Source: JBLIKP01 sp047635375 (GTDB lineage: Bacteria > Bacteroidota > Bacteroidia > Sphingobacteriales > Sphingobacteriaceae). Taken from it: DNA of 7,807 nt. This document shows positions 1 through 6,293 of this stretch, piece after piece. The stretch spans positions 1 to 7,807 of the forward strand of contig JBLIKP010000097.1 in the NCBI GenBank assembly GCA_047635375.1. Direction: 5' to 3'. Under the pieces are notes generated by a model. The model was not told where the DNA came from and did not search any database. It saw nothing but the letters and a program-made list of their open reading frames with translations. The number at the start of each line of letters is the position of its first letter. Within the stretch, counting starts at the first letter, position 1. The translations under genes were made by a program, and so were the position numbers.

Positions 1-1
1 A

Positions 2-697
2 ATTGCATTTCACCAAAACAATGCAATCCGATTAACTGAACAATCCAAAGCAGTATTATTTGAAAGCAAAAAGGTAGAGTTAACCAAGCCTATCGATATT
101 ACCGAGAAAATCAGAAAGGAAAAGGCTACAAAAGCAGCGTTTAAGCCCGTTGAAGATAGCTTATTCGAACGATTACGGGCACTTCGAGCCGTTATCGCAA
201 AGGAAGAGAAAATCCCTGCCTACTTGGTTTTTAACGACGCTACCTTAAAGGAAATTGAAACAGTACGCCCCATGACTGAAGATGAGTTCCTTGACATTAG
301 TGGTGTTGGTCAGCGAAAATTGGAGGTTTATGGCGACCGATTTATGGACGTTGTGATTGAGTATGTAAAAAAGAAATCCACCAAATCTATAAAAATAGAC
401 ACTTCAAAAATTACTTTAGATTTATTCAACCAAGGACTTAGTATTGAAGAGATTATAGAAAAAAGAGGGTTGAAAAGCCCAACCATATTTTCTCATTTAG
501 CAAAACAATATAAAGATGGTGCAAAGGTAGATCTAAGTCAATTCGTTAATGACCAGGAGGTAGCACTAATCAAACAAGCTAAAATAAAATTAAATAGTCC
601 TGATCAACTTAAACCCTATTTTGAATTTTTTGATGGCAAAATTGATTACCACAAAATCAGGATTGCCCTAACCATTATTGAGAAAGCTGAAGCATAA
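2..697 (+). CDS. recQ: RecQ-family ATP-dependent DNA helicase, C-terminal part (5' end outside window)
   Basis: The frame is open from base 2 to the TAA at 695-697, giving 231 visible codons; the helicase motor and most of the zinc-binding/RQC region lie upstream of the window. Visible residues 1-20 (with AIRLTE) match the end of the RQC winged helix. Residues about 51-124 are an HRDC domain, with the hallmark strings LFERLRALR, VFNDATL and ISGVGQRKLE. Residues about 130-230 resemble the helix-turn-helix extension found on many Bacteroidota and Firmicutes RecQ proteins (ITLDLFNQGLSIEEI, SPTIFSHL). RecQ enzymes unwind 3'-5' at forks and recombination intermediates; HRDC helps bind structured DNA. 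A TTG at 224 could be mistaken for a start, but conserved RecQ sequence continues upstream of it, so it is internal. A hairpin terminator follows five bases after the stop. Family assignment is firm; which RecQ paralogue this is cannot be told. Confidence 0.93.
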   Translation: MAFHQNNAIRLTEQSKAVLFESKKVELTKPIDITEKIRKEKATKAAFKPVEDSLFERLRALRAVIAKEEKIPAYLVFNDATLKEIETVRPMTEDEFLDISGVGQRKLEVYGDRFMDVVIEYVKKKSTKSIKIDTSKITLDLFNQGLSIEEIIEKRGLKSPTIFSHLAKQYKDGAKVDLSQFVNDQEVALIKQAKIKLNSPDQLKPYFEFFDGKIDYHKIRIALTIIEKAEA

Positions 698-701
698 AAA
701 A

Positions 702-721
702 AGCCCCGTTTTCACGGGGCT
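702..721. terminator. Bidirectional intrinsic terminator between recQ and the cold-shock gene
   Basis: An 8-bp perfect stem (AGCCCCGT / ACGGGGCT) closes a TTTC loop. On the minus strand the stem is followed by a run of seven T, ideal for ending the cold-shock gene. On the plus strand it is followed by ACTTTT, a weaker but usable tract for recQ. It lies between two convergent stop codons. Confidence 0.9.
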
Positions 722-739
722 ACTTTTAACAATTTACTT

Positions 740-1189
740 TTAACCTTTCTTAACACGAACGGCATTCATACCTTTCATTCCGCGTTCTAATTCAAAGATT
801 ACTTTATCGCCTTCGCCAAGGTCATCAATCATTCCATTGATGTGAACGAAGTATTTTTCGTTGGTATCTTGTTCCTTAATGAAACCATATCCTTTGGCAT
901 CATTGAAAAAGTCGATTTTACCTTTCTTGATTGGGTCTTCTTCAACTATTTCTTTTTTAGGAACACCTATTTCAATAAGAGATGCGTCAATTTTCTTCTT
1001 TTTGGTTGGATCTGGCGGAGTATCCGAGAAATTACCATTTTCATCCACATAGGCGATCATGCTATCAAAGCTATCTCCCTTGGAATTATTAGATTTTCGC
1101 TCTTCTTTTTTAAGCGCTTTTTCTTGTCGTTTTTTTAAACGTTTCTTTTCTTTTTCTTTTTTGTTAAAAGTTTCCTGCGATCTCGCCAT
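740..1189 (-). CDS. Cold-shock-domain protein with basic N-terminal extension
   Basis: 149 aa. Residues about 88-147 form a cold-shock domain: KKGKIDFF opens the barrel, RNP1 is KGYGFI (99-104), RNP2 is YFVHI (113-117), and the domain ends in AVRVKK. Such domains bind single-stranded RNA or DNA and melt RNA structure. The first 35 residues are strongly charged and lysine-rich (KKEKEKKRLKKRQEKALKKE), probably a coil or nucleic-acid-binding tail. A low-complexity acidic/proline linker (about 40-85) joins the two. At 149 aa it is about twice a classical CspA (about 70 aa), which fits the extended cold-shock proteins common in Bacteroidota. The ATG at 1189 is used because the basic tail starts there and no clear upstream extension exists. 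It ends 19 bases before a strong terminator. A one-off TAnnTTTG-like box (TATCTTTA, minus, 1262-1255) lies upstream without a well-spaced TTG, so the promoter is not firmly placed. The precise RNA target is unknown. Confidence 0.88.
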   Translation of the reverse strand: MARSQETFNKKEKEKKRLKKRQEKALKKEERKSNNSKGDSFDSMIAYVDENGNFSDTPPDPTKKKKIDASLIEIGVPKKEIVEEDPIKKGKIDFFNDAKGYGFIKEQDTNEKYFVHINGMIDDLGEGDKVIFELERGMKGMNAVRVKKG

Positions 1190-1351
1190 TAATTAGTTGA
1201 TGTTAAATTATAAATGTACTGATGTTATCCCTTGGGAACCTCCAGTATTCTATGTAAAGATACGATAATAATTCAAATATGTTTTATTTAATAAGGAATA
1301 CAACACTACTTTTGTTTGTATTTATCCCCGCTTACACCCAATTTAATTGAG

Positions 1352-2623
1352 TTAGCCCTCAATTGCATTTTCATCCTCTTCAGAACCTGGCAATTCCAAT
1401 GCTTTAACTGATTGTATTGAACTCCCTCCGATGCCTTTAATGGAAGCATACATATCTATGGTGTTGTTTACTACCTTATCTATCTGTTTTTCACGCTCTT
1501 TCCAAATGCGTTGCATCGATCGTTTTTCAGAATCTAAAGCCGATTTCATTGAGGTGAACCCCTCAATAATTGCCTCAACTTGCATTCTAAAAGTATTTCC
1601 GCGCAAGAAGTCATAAAGCATGTGCATTTTCTCACCTTTATTCTCTTGAGAATTTTCCAATAGGTTTAAATCAATAATTGTTTGTCTTAAAATTCCGCAT
1701 AAGGCTTTAAACTCCTCGTAATTACAAATCCAAATCCCTTCCTTAAAACCCATTCGGTCCATGTCGGAGGGCATAACCTCAGTAACTAGCACTCCAATGG
1801 TCGCTCCTTTTTCGCGAATATCAGCTTTAAATTTCTCTATCCAGCTTGGCTGAAAGTCCTTGGTCCGCTTACTTTCATAATAAATCATCCCACAGTTTAC
1901 ACTTTCACGGGTATTTACATATTGGATACAATCGCCACCTCTGGCTCCTTTTTTTATCTCCTCTATAGTATCTAAAGGGAATTTTGACATTAGCCATTCT
2001 TCAATGGCTAATTCTTGGGCTTCACCCTGAAGTTGCATAGAACCCTGCTCCTGCTTCCTTTTCATTTCAGCAGTAAGATTACGTTGATCTTCAAGCTGCT
2101 TATGTAGTTCTTTAAATTTTAACTCGTTTTTTTCCTCTTCCAGGCGTTGTATCCTCTCTTTTTCCTTAATTAAAGTTTCATTTAACCGTTTTTGCGCCTC
2201 TGCTTCGGCTAAATCTTTAAGCTCATCCTTTTGACGCTTTAACGCCTCAATCTCGGCTTTAGCTTTATTTAAATCCTTAACTTGAACAGACTTCTCATTG
2301 AGTTCCTTTTGCAAGGATTCCATTAATTCGGATTGTTCTTCTTGAAGTTTACTCTTTAACTTTTCCTCTATCAGTATTTTTTCTTGCTTTAAGGACTTTT
2401 CTAAGCGCTCTTTAAAAAGTTCGTTAGCCTGACTTTTAGATTCCTGAAATTTCTGCATAGCAACTTCCAGTTCTTTCTTCTCGGCATCTACCTTTTTTTG
2501 GTCTTCAGTAAACCTTACTTGGTACTTCTTTTGAAGCTCTTCTTCAAGCTGATGAGCAAGAATATTCTGAACATCTATCGATGTACCACATTCTGGACAA
2601 TTAATTTGAGCGTTGTTTTTCAT
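1352..2623 (-). CDS. DUF2130 family protein (zinc-ribbon start, coiled coil, nuclease-like C-terminal region)
   Basis: 423 aa. Residues 9-12 (CPECG) give a two-cysteine zinc-ribbon-like start followed by SIDV, typical of DUF2130 proteins. Residues about 25-195 are an almost uninterrupted Glu/Lys/Gln-rich coiled coil. The conserved DUF2130 block runs from about 199 to 320. It contains GEAQE (200-204), GGDC (229-232) and YYESKRTK (248-255), an order of Glu helix, Asp, then E-x-K that resembles a PD-(D/E)xK nuclease core; the nuclease reading is my inference. A second helical segment (about 345-395) follows. The family's cellular role is not established; members have been seen near DNA-metabolism and defence genes, but the neighbours here give no such hint. 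The start ATG (2623) places the CPECG motif at the usual distance from the N-terminus. It is probably its own transcription unit, since 162 bases separate it from the cold-shock gene downstream. Confidence 0.87.
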   Translation of the reverse strand: MKNNAQINCPECGTSIDVQNILAHQLEEELQKKYQVRFTEDQKKVDAEKKELEVAMQKFQESKSQANELFKERLEKSLKQEKILIEEKLKSKLQEEQSELMESLQKELNEKSVQVKDLNKAKAEIEALKRQKDELKDLAEAEAQKRLNETLIKEKERIQRLEEEKNELKFKELHKQLEDQRNLTAEMKRKQEQGSMQLQGEAQELAIEEWLMSKFPLDTIEEIKKGARGGDCIQYVNTRESVNCGMIYYESKRTKDFQPSWIEKFKADIREKGATIGVLVTEVMPSDMDRMGFKEGIWICNYEEFKALCGILRQTIIDLNLLENSQENKGEKMHMLYDFLRGNTFRMQVEAIIEGFTSMKSALDSEKRSMQRIWKEREKQIDKVVNNTIDMYASIKGIGGSSIQSVKALELPGSEEDENAIEG

Positions 2624-2844
2624 TGAATTAATGATGAAGAAATTTCTAATTCCTTCGAATTTCGGAAATTTTCAAGGATTTGAGCTAAAACAGTTTTCAA
2701 CATTATAAAAATTAAATTCAGAATCTAGGAAGTTGTTTCTGAAGATATATTGTTATTCCCTGAGATTGAAAAATTGAATGGATTATATAACGATGCTAAC
2801 TCAATAATTACGAGGATTAAGCTGATTTAAAAACCTACTATCTA

Positions 2845-2870
2845 GGAATATCCCTAACCAGAAGGGTTCC
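2845..2870. repeat. Imperfect hairpin (GGAA...CCCT / AGGG TTCC)
   Basis: GGAA (2845-2848) and CCCT (2852-2855) pair with TTCC (2867-2870) and AGGG (2863-2866), leaving a three-base bulge and a seven-base loop. An alternative is AACC (2856-2859) with GGTT (2865-2868). Its right arm touches the next inverted repeat at base 2870, so the two hairpins compete. Confidence 0.45.
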
Positions 2871-2893
2871 TTAATACCATAATCCCTATTAAG
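2870..2893. repeat. Alternative 7-bp hairpin, CTTAATA / TATTAAG
   Basis: CTTAATA (2870-2876) is the exact complement of TATTAAG (2887-2893), with a ten-base loop. The right arm is also the left arm of the stronger 12-bp hairpin at 2887-2920, so only one of the two can form at a time. Confidence 0.5.
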
Positions 2894-2920
2894 TTCTACC
2901 AAAACAACTAGAACTTAATA
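2887..2920. repeat. Perfect 12-bp inverted repeat with 10-base loop
   Basis: TATTAAGTTCTA (2887-2898) and TAGAACTTAATA (2909-2920) are exact reverse complements around the loop CCAAAACAAC. With A2921 bulged out, CC (2885-2886) can also pair with GG (2922-2923). Neither strand has a run of T after the stem, and the element sits between divergent genes, so it is not an ordinary terminator. It could be part of a small RNA, a protein-binding site or a decayed repeat element. Confidence 0.7.
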
Positions 2921-3006
2921 AGGTACATTTTGAAAACAATTCCTTAAATATTCTGTTGATAAAGCAAGAAACAAAAGGAAAACAATATTTTTTCATTGAA
3001 AAATAC

Positions 3007-3014
3007 TATCTTTG
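3007..3014 (+). promoter_or_regulatory. Bacteroidota -7 box (TATCTTTG) of the FKBP gene
   Basis: TATCTTTG fits the Bacteroidota sigma-70 -7 consensus TAnnTTTG exactly and lies 59 bases before the FKBP ATG. No TTG is found at the usual 19-21 base spacing upstream; the nearest, at 2996-2998, is too close. The -33 part is therefore weak or absent. The predicted transcription start is around 3019-3021. Confidence 0.6.
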
Positions 3015-3018
3015 CAGG

Positions 3019-3051
3019 ATTGGAGAAATAAAATTCTTCCAATATTTTTTT
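3019..3051 (+). promoter_or_regulatory. Terminator-like hairpin in the FKBP 5' leader
   Basis: ATTGGAGAA (3019-3027) pairs with TTCTTCCAAT (3034-3043) in a 9-bp stem with one bulged T and a six-base loop. It is followed directly by ATTTTTTT (3044-3051). It starts right at the predicted transcription start and ends 22 bases before the ATG. Its form matches an intrinsic terminator or a 5' stabilising hairpin; which one is unknown. Confidence 0.5.
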
Positions 3052-3056
3052 AACAG

Positions 3057-3070
3057 AATATTTAAATATT
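3057..3070. repeat. Perfect 14-base palindrome before the FKBP start codon
   Basis: AATATTTAAATATT is identical to its reverse complement and ends three bases before the ATG at 3074, covering the ribosome-binding region. It has no loop, so it fits a DNA-level binding site better than an RNA hairpin. In sequence this AT-rich, chance is a fair explanation. Confidence 0.35.
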
Positions 3071-3073
3071 TTT

Positions 3074-3502
3074 ATGTCACAAGTAAAAGCAACAGACACC
3101 GTAAAATTACATTACACAGGAACTTTAAAAACCGGACAAGTGTTCGACAGCTCATTGGAGCGCGAGCCTTTGGAGGTTAAATTGGGTCAAGGACAATTAA
3201 TTCCTGGATTCGAAAAGGCACTTGTTGACATGACGGTAAGTGAAAAGAAAACTTTTGAAATTCCTACAGAAGAAGCTTACGGAGTAGTTCGTGAAGAATT
3301 AGTGCAGGAAGTTGAAAAGAATCAATTACCACAAGACATGGAGCCAGAAACTGGAATGGGTTTAGCTTCACGTGATGAGGAAGGAAACGAAATGAGAATG
3401 GTTATTACTGAAATAAAGGAAGAAACTATTGTTGTTGATGCAAACCACCCATTAGCTGGTCAAGATTTGACTTTTGAAATTGAACTTTTAGAGATTATAT
3501 AA
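3074..3502 (+). CDS. SlyD-like FKBP-type peptidyl-prolyl cis-trans isomerase
   Basis: 142 aa. The FKBP fold is split in two. Residues 1-70 carry VKLHYTG (10-16), FDSS (24-27), the core GQGQLIPGFEKAL (38-50) and EEAYG (66-70). Residues 122-142 carry DANHPLAGQDLTFEIELLEI, the SlyD/SlpA signature. Between them (about 71-121) sits the insert-in-flap domain that gives SlyD proteins chaperone activity. The histidine/cysteine-rich metal-binding tail of E. coli SlyD is absent; the protein stops right after the last strand. It has no signal peptide, so it is cytoplasmic and should help fold proteins by isomerising Xaa-Pro bonds. The ATG at 3074 puts the first strand at its usual place. A -7 box, a leader hairpin and a palindrome lie just upstream, and a strong hairpin terminator follows. 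It appears to be a single-gene unit. Confidence 0.93.
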   Translation: MSQVKATDTVKLHYTGTLKTGQVFDSSLEREPLEVKLGQGQLIPGFEKALVDMTVSEKKTFEIPTEEAYGVVREELVQEVEKNQLPQDMEPETGMGLASRDEEGNEMRMVITEIKEETIVVDANHPLAGQDLTFEIELLEII

Positions 3503-3523
3503 TAATCTTTTTTAATAAAATTG

Positions 3524-3557
3524 AATCCTCAATCCATGTTTGGATTGAGGATTTTTT
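3524..3557. terminator. Bidirectional terminator between the FKBP and alkaline phosphatase genes
   Basis: A perfect 13-bp stem (AATCCTCAATCCA / TGGATTGAGGATT) has a TGTT loop. Six T (3552-3557) follow on the plus strand, making a strong terminator for the FKBP gene. On the minus strand the stem is followed by CAATTTTATTAAAAA, a poorer tract. The phosphatase stop codon (3556-3558, minus) overlaps the plus-strand T run, so the stem begins only a few bases after that gene ends. Confidence 0.92.
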
Positions 3558-5184
3558 ATTTACTCATTACCTTAATAAGTACATTTCCTATACTTCCAGC
3601 AGGCGCCTTCACCCCCACTTTTGCGCATACCGTTGGTGCAATGTCATAAACCTTTACATTTTCCCAGCTCTTACCTTTTACCACATCAGTTCCGTAAAAA
3701 ATTAACGGTACATTTCTGTCGTATGTAAACGAAGAGCCATGAAGAGTTGGAATTCCTGACGCACCCATATAGTTGGGATCCATAAACAATAATACATCAC
3801 CCGATCGTCCTGGATAATATCCATTTTGAAGCGGTCGGCGGATATGGTCTGTATAATCTATGTTTTTGAAATTATAGGAAGAAAGGGCCATTCTAATCCC
3901 CTTGATTTTCATAAACCAATCACCAATTTCATCGGCAACAGCGTTTAGATCAATTCCAACATGGTTAATCGTTTGGTAGTTTATATAAACTTGGTCGTTA
4001 CTAATGTTTAATACCCAAGGACCTTGGCCATATTTCTTCGCTAAAAATGCCTCCAGCTCAAGTTGGATAGCTGGAAAATCCAGCTCCCCATGAGGGATTT
4101 TATTTTTCTCCAAAACTTCATGAGGGTCTGTTCCACCATGATCGGCTGTGAGGTAAATCAGGTAGTTATCCTTTCCTACTGAATTGTCCAAAAATTTCAA
4201 CAACCTTGCTATATCCTTATCAAGCCGAGCATATATATCCATTAACTCCATGGAATAAGTGCCCCAATAATGCCCGACATAATCTGGGGAGGAGAATCCA
4301 ATAGATAAGAAATCGGTGATATTATCCTTTCCAAGACCGTTTGAAGAAATAATCTCCTCGGCCAAGTCAACCAAAATTGTATTCCCACCAGGTGAGGACG
4401 CCAACATTCGTGTAGGGCCAATATCTTTCGTGATTTCTTTTAATTTGTAAGGGAAAACATGCTTTTCAAGATTTGGAAATTTTTTTTCATAGGGCTGATC
4501 ATCACTGGTTGCTCCAATAGAATAATTTTTTGCCGGATAAAGTAAGTTCCAATCAGTCATATACCCTAAGGCAAGTTCCTTTTTATTGAATGTCTTAAGC
4601 CACTTTGGAGTTTCATCCATAAAAAATGTACTGGTAATGAATTTTCCAGAAGATCCTTCATACCAAAAAGATCCATCTGAGGCAAACCCACCAGAAAATA
4701 ATGCAGAACGGTCTTTAATGGATATACTGTAGGTCAGGCTTTTCCCCTGTGATGCCAATTCCATTTCATCGGCTAAAGTTGGGGACAACATTTGATTGGG
4801 AGAATTGCCAACACTACGATTTTTCAAACCCAAAGTTTGATATGCACTATCTACCACACAGTTTAAGGTTACCCCCGTTTCCCTTCTGTACCAGTCATTG
4901 GCAACAATCCCATGAACTGACGGGTAAGAGCCTGTGACTATGGATGCATGCCCAGGACCTGTATAAGTAGGAATATGGTCATATTGCGCATTCGCATAAA
5001 ACTGCCCATTCTCCAATAAACGGTTAAATCCATCATTTCCAAAAACTGGCTGATACCGATCCAACATTTCTGTCCGCATTTGGTCCACCACAATACCGAT
5101 AACCAATTTTGGTTTTTTTTCCTGTGCTTGGCATGAGATAAAACTAGCGCCAAAAAGGATAACTAAACTTAAAAAGAGCTTCAT
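3556..5184 (-). CDS. pafA: Secreted PafA-like alkaline phosphatase (phosphodiesterase/nucleotide pyrophosphatase fold)
   Basis: 542 aa. The N-terminus has a Lys-containing start, a hydrophobic core and FISC (15-18) followed by QAQ; this is a plausible lipobox with Cys18, though ordinary signal-peptidase cleavage is possible. The protein should act outside the inner membrane, releasing phosphate from phosphomonoesters. All expected active-site residues are present: Asp34 (VVDQMR), nucleophile Thr75 (TYTGPGHAS), Asn96 (VANDWY), Lys157 and Arg159 (KDR), Asp301 and His305 (PDYVGH), Asp348 and His349 (TADHGG) and His482 (LHGSS). From memory, these follow the order and spacing of Elizabethkingia PafA, shifted by four to five residues. 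The lone Thr nucleophile with Asn and the Lys/Arg pair favours a monoesterase over a diesterase. A TATTTTTG box upstream on the minus strand may be its promoter. No phosphate-uptake gene is adjacent, so regulation by phosphate cannot be inferred. Homology is strong; substrate preference is inferred. Confidence 0.92.
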   Translation of the reverse strand: MKLFLSLVILFGASFISCQAQEKKPKLVIGIVVDQMRTEMLDRYQPVFGNDGFNRLLENGQFYANAQYDHIPTYTGPGHASIVTGSYPSVHGIVANDWYRRETGVTLNCVVDSAYQTLGLKNRSVGNSPNQMLSPTLADEMELASQGKSLTYSISIKDRSALFSGGFASDGSFWYEGSSGKFITSTFFMDETPKWLKTFNKKELALGYMTDWNLLYPAKNYSIGATSDDQPYEKKFPNLEKHVFPYKLKEITKDIGPTRMLASSPGGNTILVDLAEEIISSNGLGKDNITDFLSIGFSSPDYVGHYWGTYSMELMDIYARLDKDIARLLKFLDNSVGKDNYLIYLTADHGGTDPHEVLEKNKIPHGELDFPAIQLELEAFLAKKYGQGPWVLNISNDQVYINYQTINHVGIDLNAVADEIGDWFMKIKGIRMALSSYNFKNIDYTDHIRRPLQNGYYPGRSGDVLLFMDPNYMGASGIPTLHGSSFTYDRNVPLIFYGTDVVKGKSWENVKVYDIAPTVCAKVGVKAPAGSIGNVLIKVMSK

Positions 5185-5227
5185 AGAAAATAATTTGAAG
5201 CAAGTTACAACCCCTTAAATAGGAAAA

Positions 5228-5235
5228 CAAAAATA
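5228..5235 (-). promoter_or_regulatory. Candidate -7 box (TATTTTTG) of the alkaline phosphatase gene
   Basis: On the minus strand TATTTTTG fits TAnnTTTG and lies about 44 bases upstream of the phosphatase ATG. No TTG occurs at the expected -33 spacing. An A/T-rich motif of this kind can arise by chance. Confidence 0.4.
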
Positions 5236-5292
5236 ACCTTAAATCCTATCCTTAAGATTTATTGATAGTTATAGATCAAATCGGTTAATATT

Positions 5293-5305
5293 TCCATTAA
5301 ATGGA
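5293..5305. repeat. Short inverted repeat TCCATT-A-AATGGA upstream of the globin-like gene
   Basis: Two exact 6-base arms surround a single A, 63 bases before the ATG at 5368. The shape fits a dimer-binding operator, but it matches no regulator site that I recognise, and a 13-base near-palindrome can occur by chance. Confidence 0.25.
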
Positions 5306-5367
5306 TAAAATAAAATCCAATAATTAGTTGATGTCGTAATTCCCGTGACAATTAAATTTAACAACAA

Positions 5368-5927
5368 ATGAAAAAACAATTTAAACTAATTCTACCTACT
5401 TTATTAGCGGTAGCCGTAGGATTTGCTTCATGTAGTGAAGACGATGAGACAATAACTACTCCTTATTAACCAACACTTTACGAAAAAGTTGGTGGCTCAG
5501 AAATGACTGCAGACGCAAATGATAACAGTAAAATGATTGAAAAAGGAAGATTAGCTCTTCGATCAGTTGTTGACTCTAGAATTTTGTTATCGCAGGCGAC
5601 ACTTTATTACAACCTTATTTTGAGGTTTTATTAAGTGAAGTAGGTAGTGGAGACTTAAGTGGATTCACAGCGTTATCAAATTCATTGACTAATTTCTTCT
5701 CTGCAGCCTCTGGTTCAGAGAATATTGCGTACAGTGGACTTAACATGGCTGATGCCCATTATCCAGCAAAACATAGCCGTATGGCTTGGAAAGCGTATGG
5801 TGCTGCATTTGACCAATTCATTAACTACGTTGTTATTGGAGCAAAAAAAAACAGTGTTCCTGACGCAATTATCGGCGAAGTTGGAGCATTAATTGAAACG
5901 CTTCGAGGTGACGAAGTTCAAAGATAA
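5368..5927 (+). pseudogene. Truncated-haemoglobin-like lipoprotein gene, broken by a nonsense codon and a frameshift
   Basis: The ATG at 5368 opens a lipoprotein signal (KKQFKLILPTLLAVAVGFASC, Cys at codon 22) and then an acidic spacer. An in-frame TAA stops it at 5467-5469 after 33 codons. The same frame goes straight on with TLYEKVGG, the opening motif of group 1 truncated haemoglobins, and continues to VVDSRI. At the four-T run 5582-5585 the frame must drop by one (one T lost) to continue as FVIAGDTLLQPYFEVLLSE and onward to LRGDEVQR and TAA (5925-5927). Later globin features are YSGLNMADAH, whose His (codon 5757-5759) is the likely haem-binding proximal histidine, then AFDQFINYVV and SVPDAIIGEVGAL. 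Intact, it would be an exported lipoprotein of about 186 residues that binds haem, perhaps handling oxygen or nitric oxide. About 20 residues after LYEKVGG do not resemble canonical truncated globins. The fragment from about 5685 alone would lack the globin N-terminus. Sequence error is a real alternative to true decay. Confidence 0.68.
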
Positions 5928-5967
5928 ATAATTTTACATTGTGATATTAATTGGGTCATTCATTTAG

Positions 5968-5998
5968 TTGACCGTCCCTTTTTTATGCATTACCTTTG
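5968..5998 (+). promoter_or_regulatory. Consensus Bacteroidota promoter (TTG-N20-TACCTTTG) for the DUF3817 gene
   Basis: TTG (5968-5970), a 20-base spacer and TACCTTTG (5991-5998) match the TTG-N19-21-TAnnTTTG consensus exactly. The ATG at 6015 is only 17 bases after the -7 box, so the mRNA leader should be about ten bases long, with no room for a Shine-Dalgarno site. This is the best promoter in the window. Confidence 0.78.
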
Positions 5999-6014
5999 AA
6001 AAAAAATTACGAAA

Positions 6015-6293
6015 ATGAACAAAGCCCTACGAATAAGCGCATTTTTAGAAGGGATTTCTTATGCTTTATTACTTTTTATAGGTGTTCCATTAAAATATTG
6101 GGGCGGAAATGAATTCCTTGTAAAAACTTTAGGCATGCCACACGGAGTCTTGTTTATAGCCTATATTATCCTATCAATTTCTGTTTATTTTTCAGTAAAA
6201 TGGACTAAAAAGGATATTTTTTTCATCCTTCTGGCATCCATAATTCCCTTTGGAACTTTCTATGTTGACAAAAAGTACTTTAAAAAACTTTAG
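6015..6293 (+). CDS. DUF3817 family small integral membrane protein
   Basis: 92 aa, with three likely membrane segments at about residues 5-27, 43-61 and 67-84. Hallmarks of DUF3817 are the N-terminal FLEGISY (10-16), MPLKY-like GVPLKYWGGN (23-32), GMPHGVLFIAY (40-50) and the C-terminal SIIPFGTFYVDKKY (75-88). The family is widespread in Bacteroidota and Actinobacteria; its molecular function is not known. It acts in the cytoplasmic membrane by prediction only. The ATG at 6015 fits the conserved start and the promoter just upstream. Its TAG stop overlaps the stop of the convergent HicB-like gene by two bases, so no separate terminator fits between them. It is intact, unlike the genes on either side of the small-gene pair. 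Confidence 0.88.
   Translation: MNKALRISAFLEGISYALLLFIGVPLKYWGGNEFLVKTLGMPHGVLFIAYIILSISVYFSVKWTKKDIFFILLASIIPFGTFYVDKKYFKKL

Larger units (their letters stand above)
2624..3006. other. Gene-free, inverted-repeat-rich intergenic stretch
   Basis: This gap lies between the divergent DUF2130 (-) and FKBP (+) genes. I see no coding region of note in any frame and no remnant I can recognise. It holds an AATTTC-G-GAAATT near-palindrome at 2659-2671 and a cluster of overlapping inverted repeats at 2845-2923. No good TAnnTTTG box was found on the minus strand for the DUF2130 gene. The stretch is too structured to be called plain spacer, but nothing shows that it is transcribed. Confidence 0.6.

Noticed and set aside
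842..1138. Plus-strand open frame opposite the cold-shock gene
   Set aside because: It is a Phe-rich shadow of the lysine-rich minus-strand gene and has no family likeness.
1345..1364. 7-bp inverted repeat around the DUF2130 stop codon (AATTGAG / CTCAATT) as a terminator
   Set aside because: The stem is AT-rich and short, the stop codon is in its loop, and no T run follows on the minus strand.
4749..5153. Small open frames on both strands inside the alkaline phosphatase gene
   Set aside because: They overlap the well-supported phosphatase frame, including its active-site coding region, and resemble nothing known.
1190..5334. 14-base direct repeat TAATTAGTTGATGT at 1190-1203 and 5321-5334
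   Set aside because: Only two short AT-rich copies in unrelated contexts; coincidence is likely, and no larger repeat surrounds them.
5579..5588. Programmed -1 frameshift in the globin-like gene
   Set aside because: The bases around the T run do not form an X-XXY-YYZ slippery heptamer in the reading frame, and the gene also has an upstream nonsense codon, which recoding at this site would not solve.
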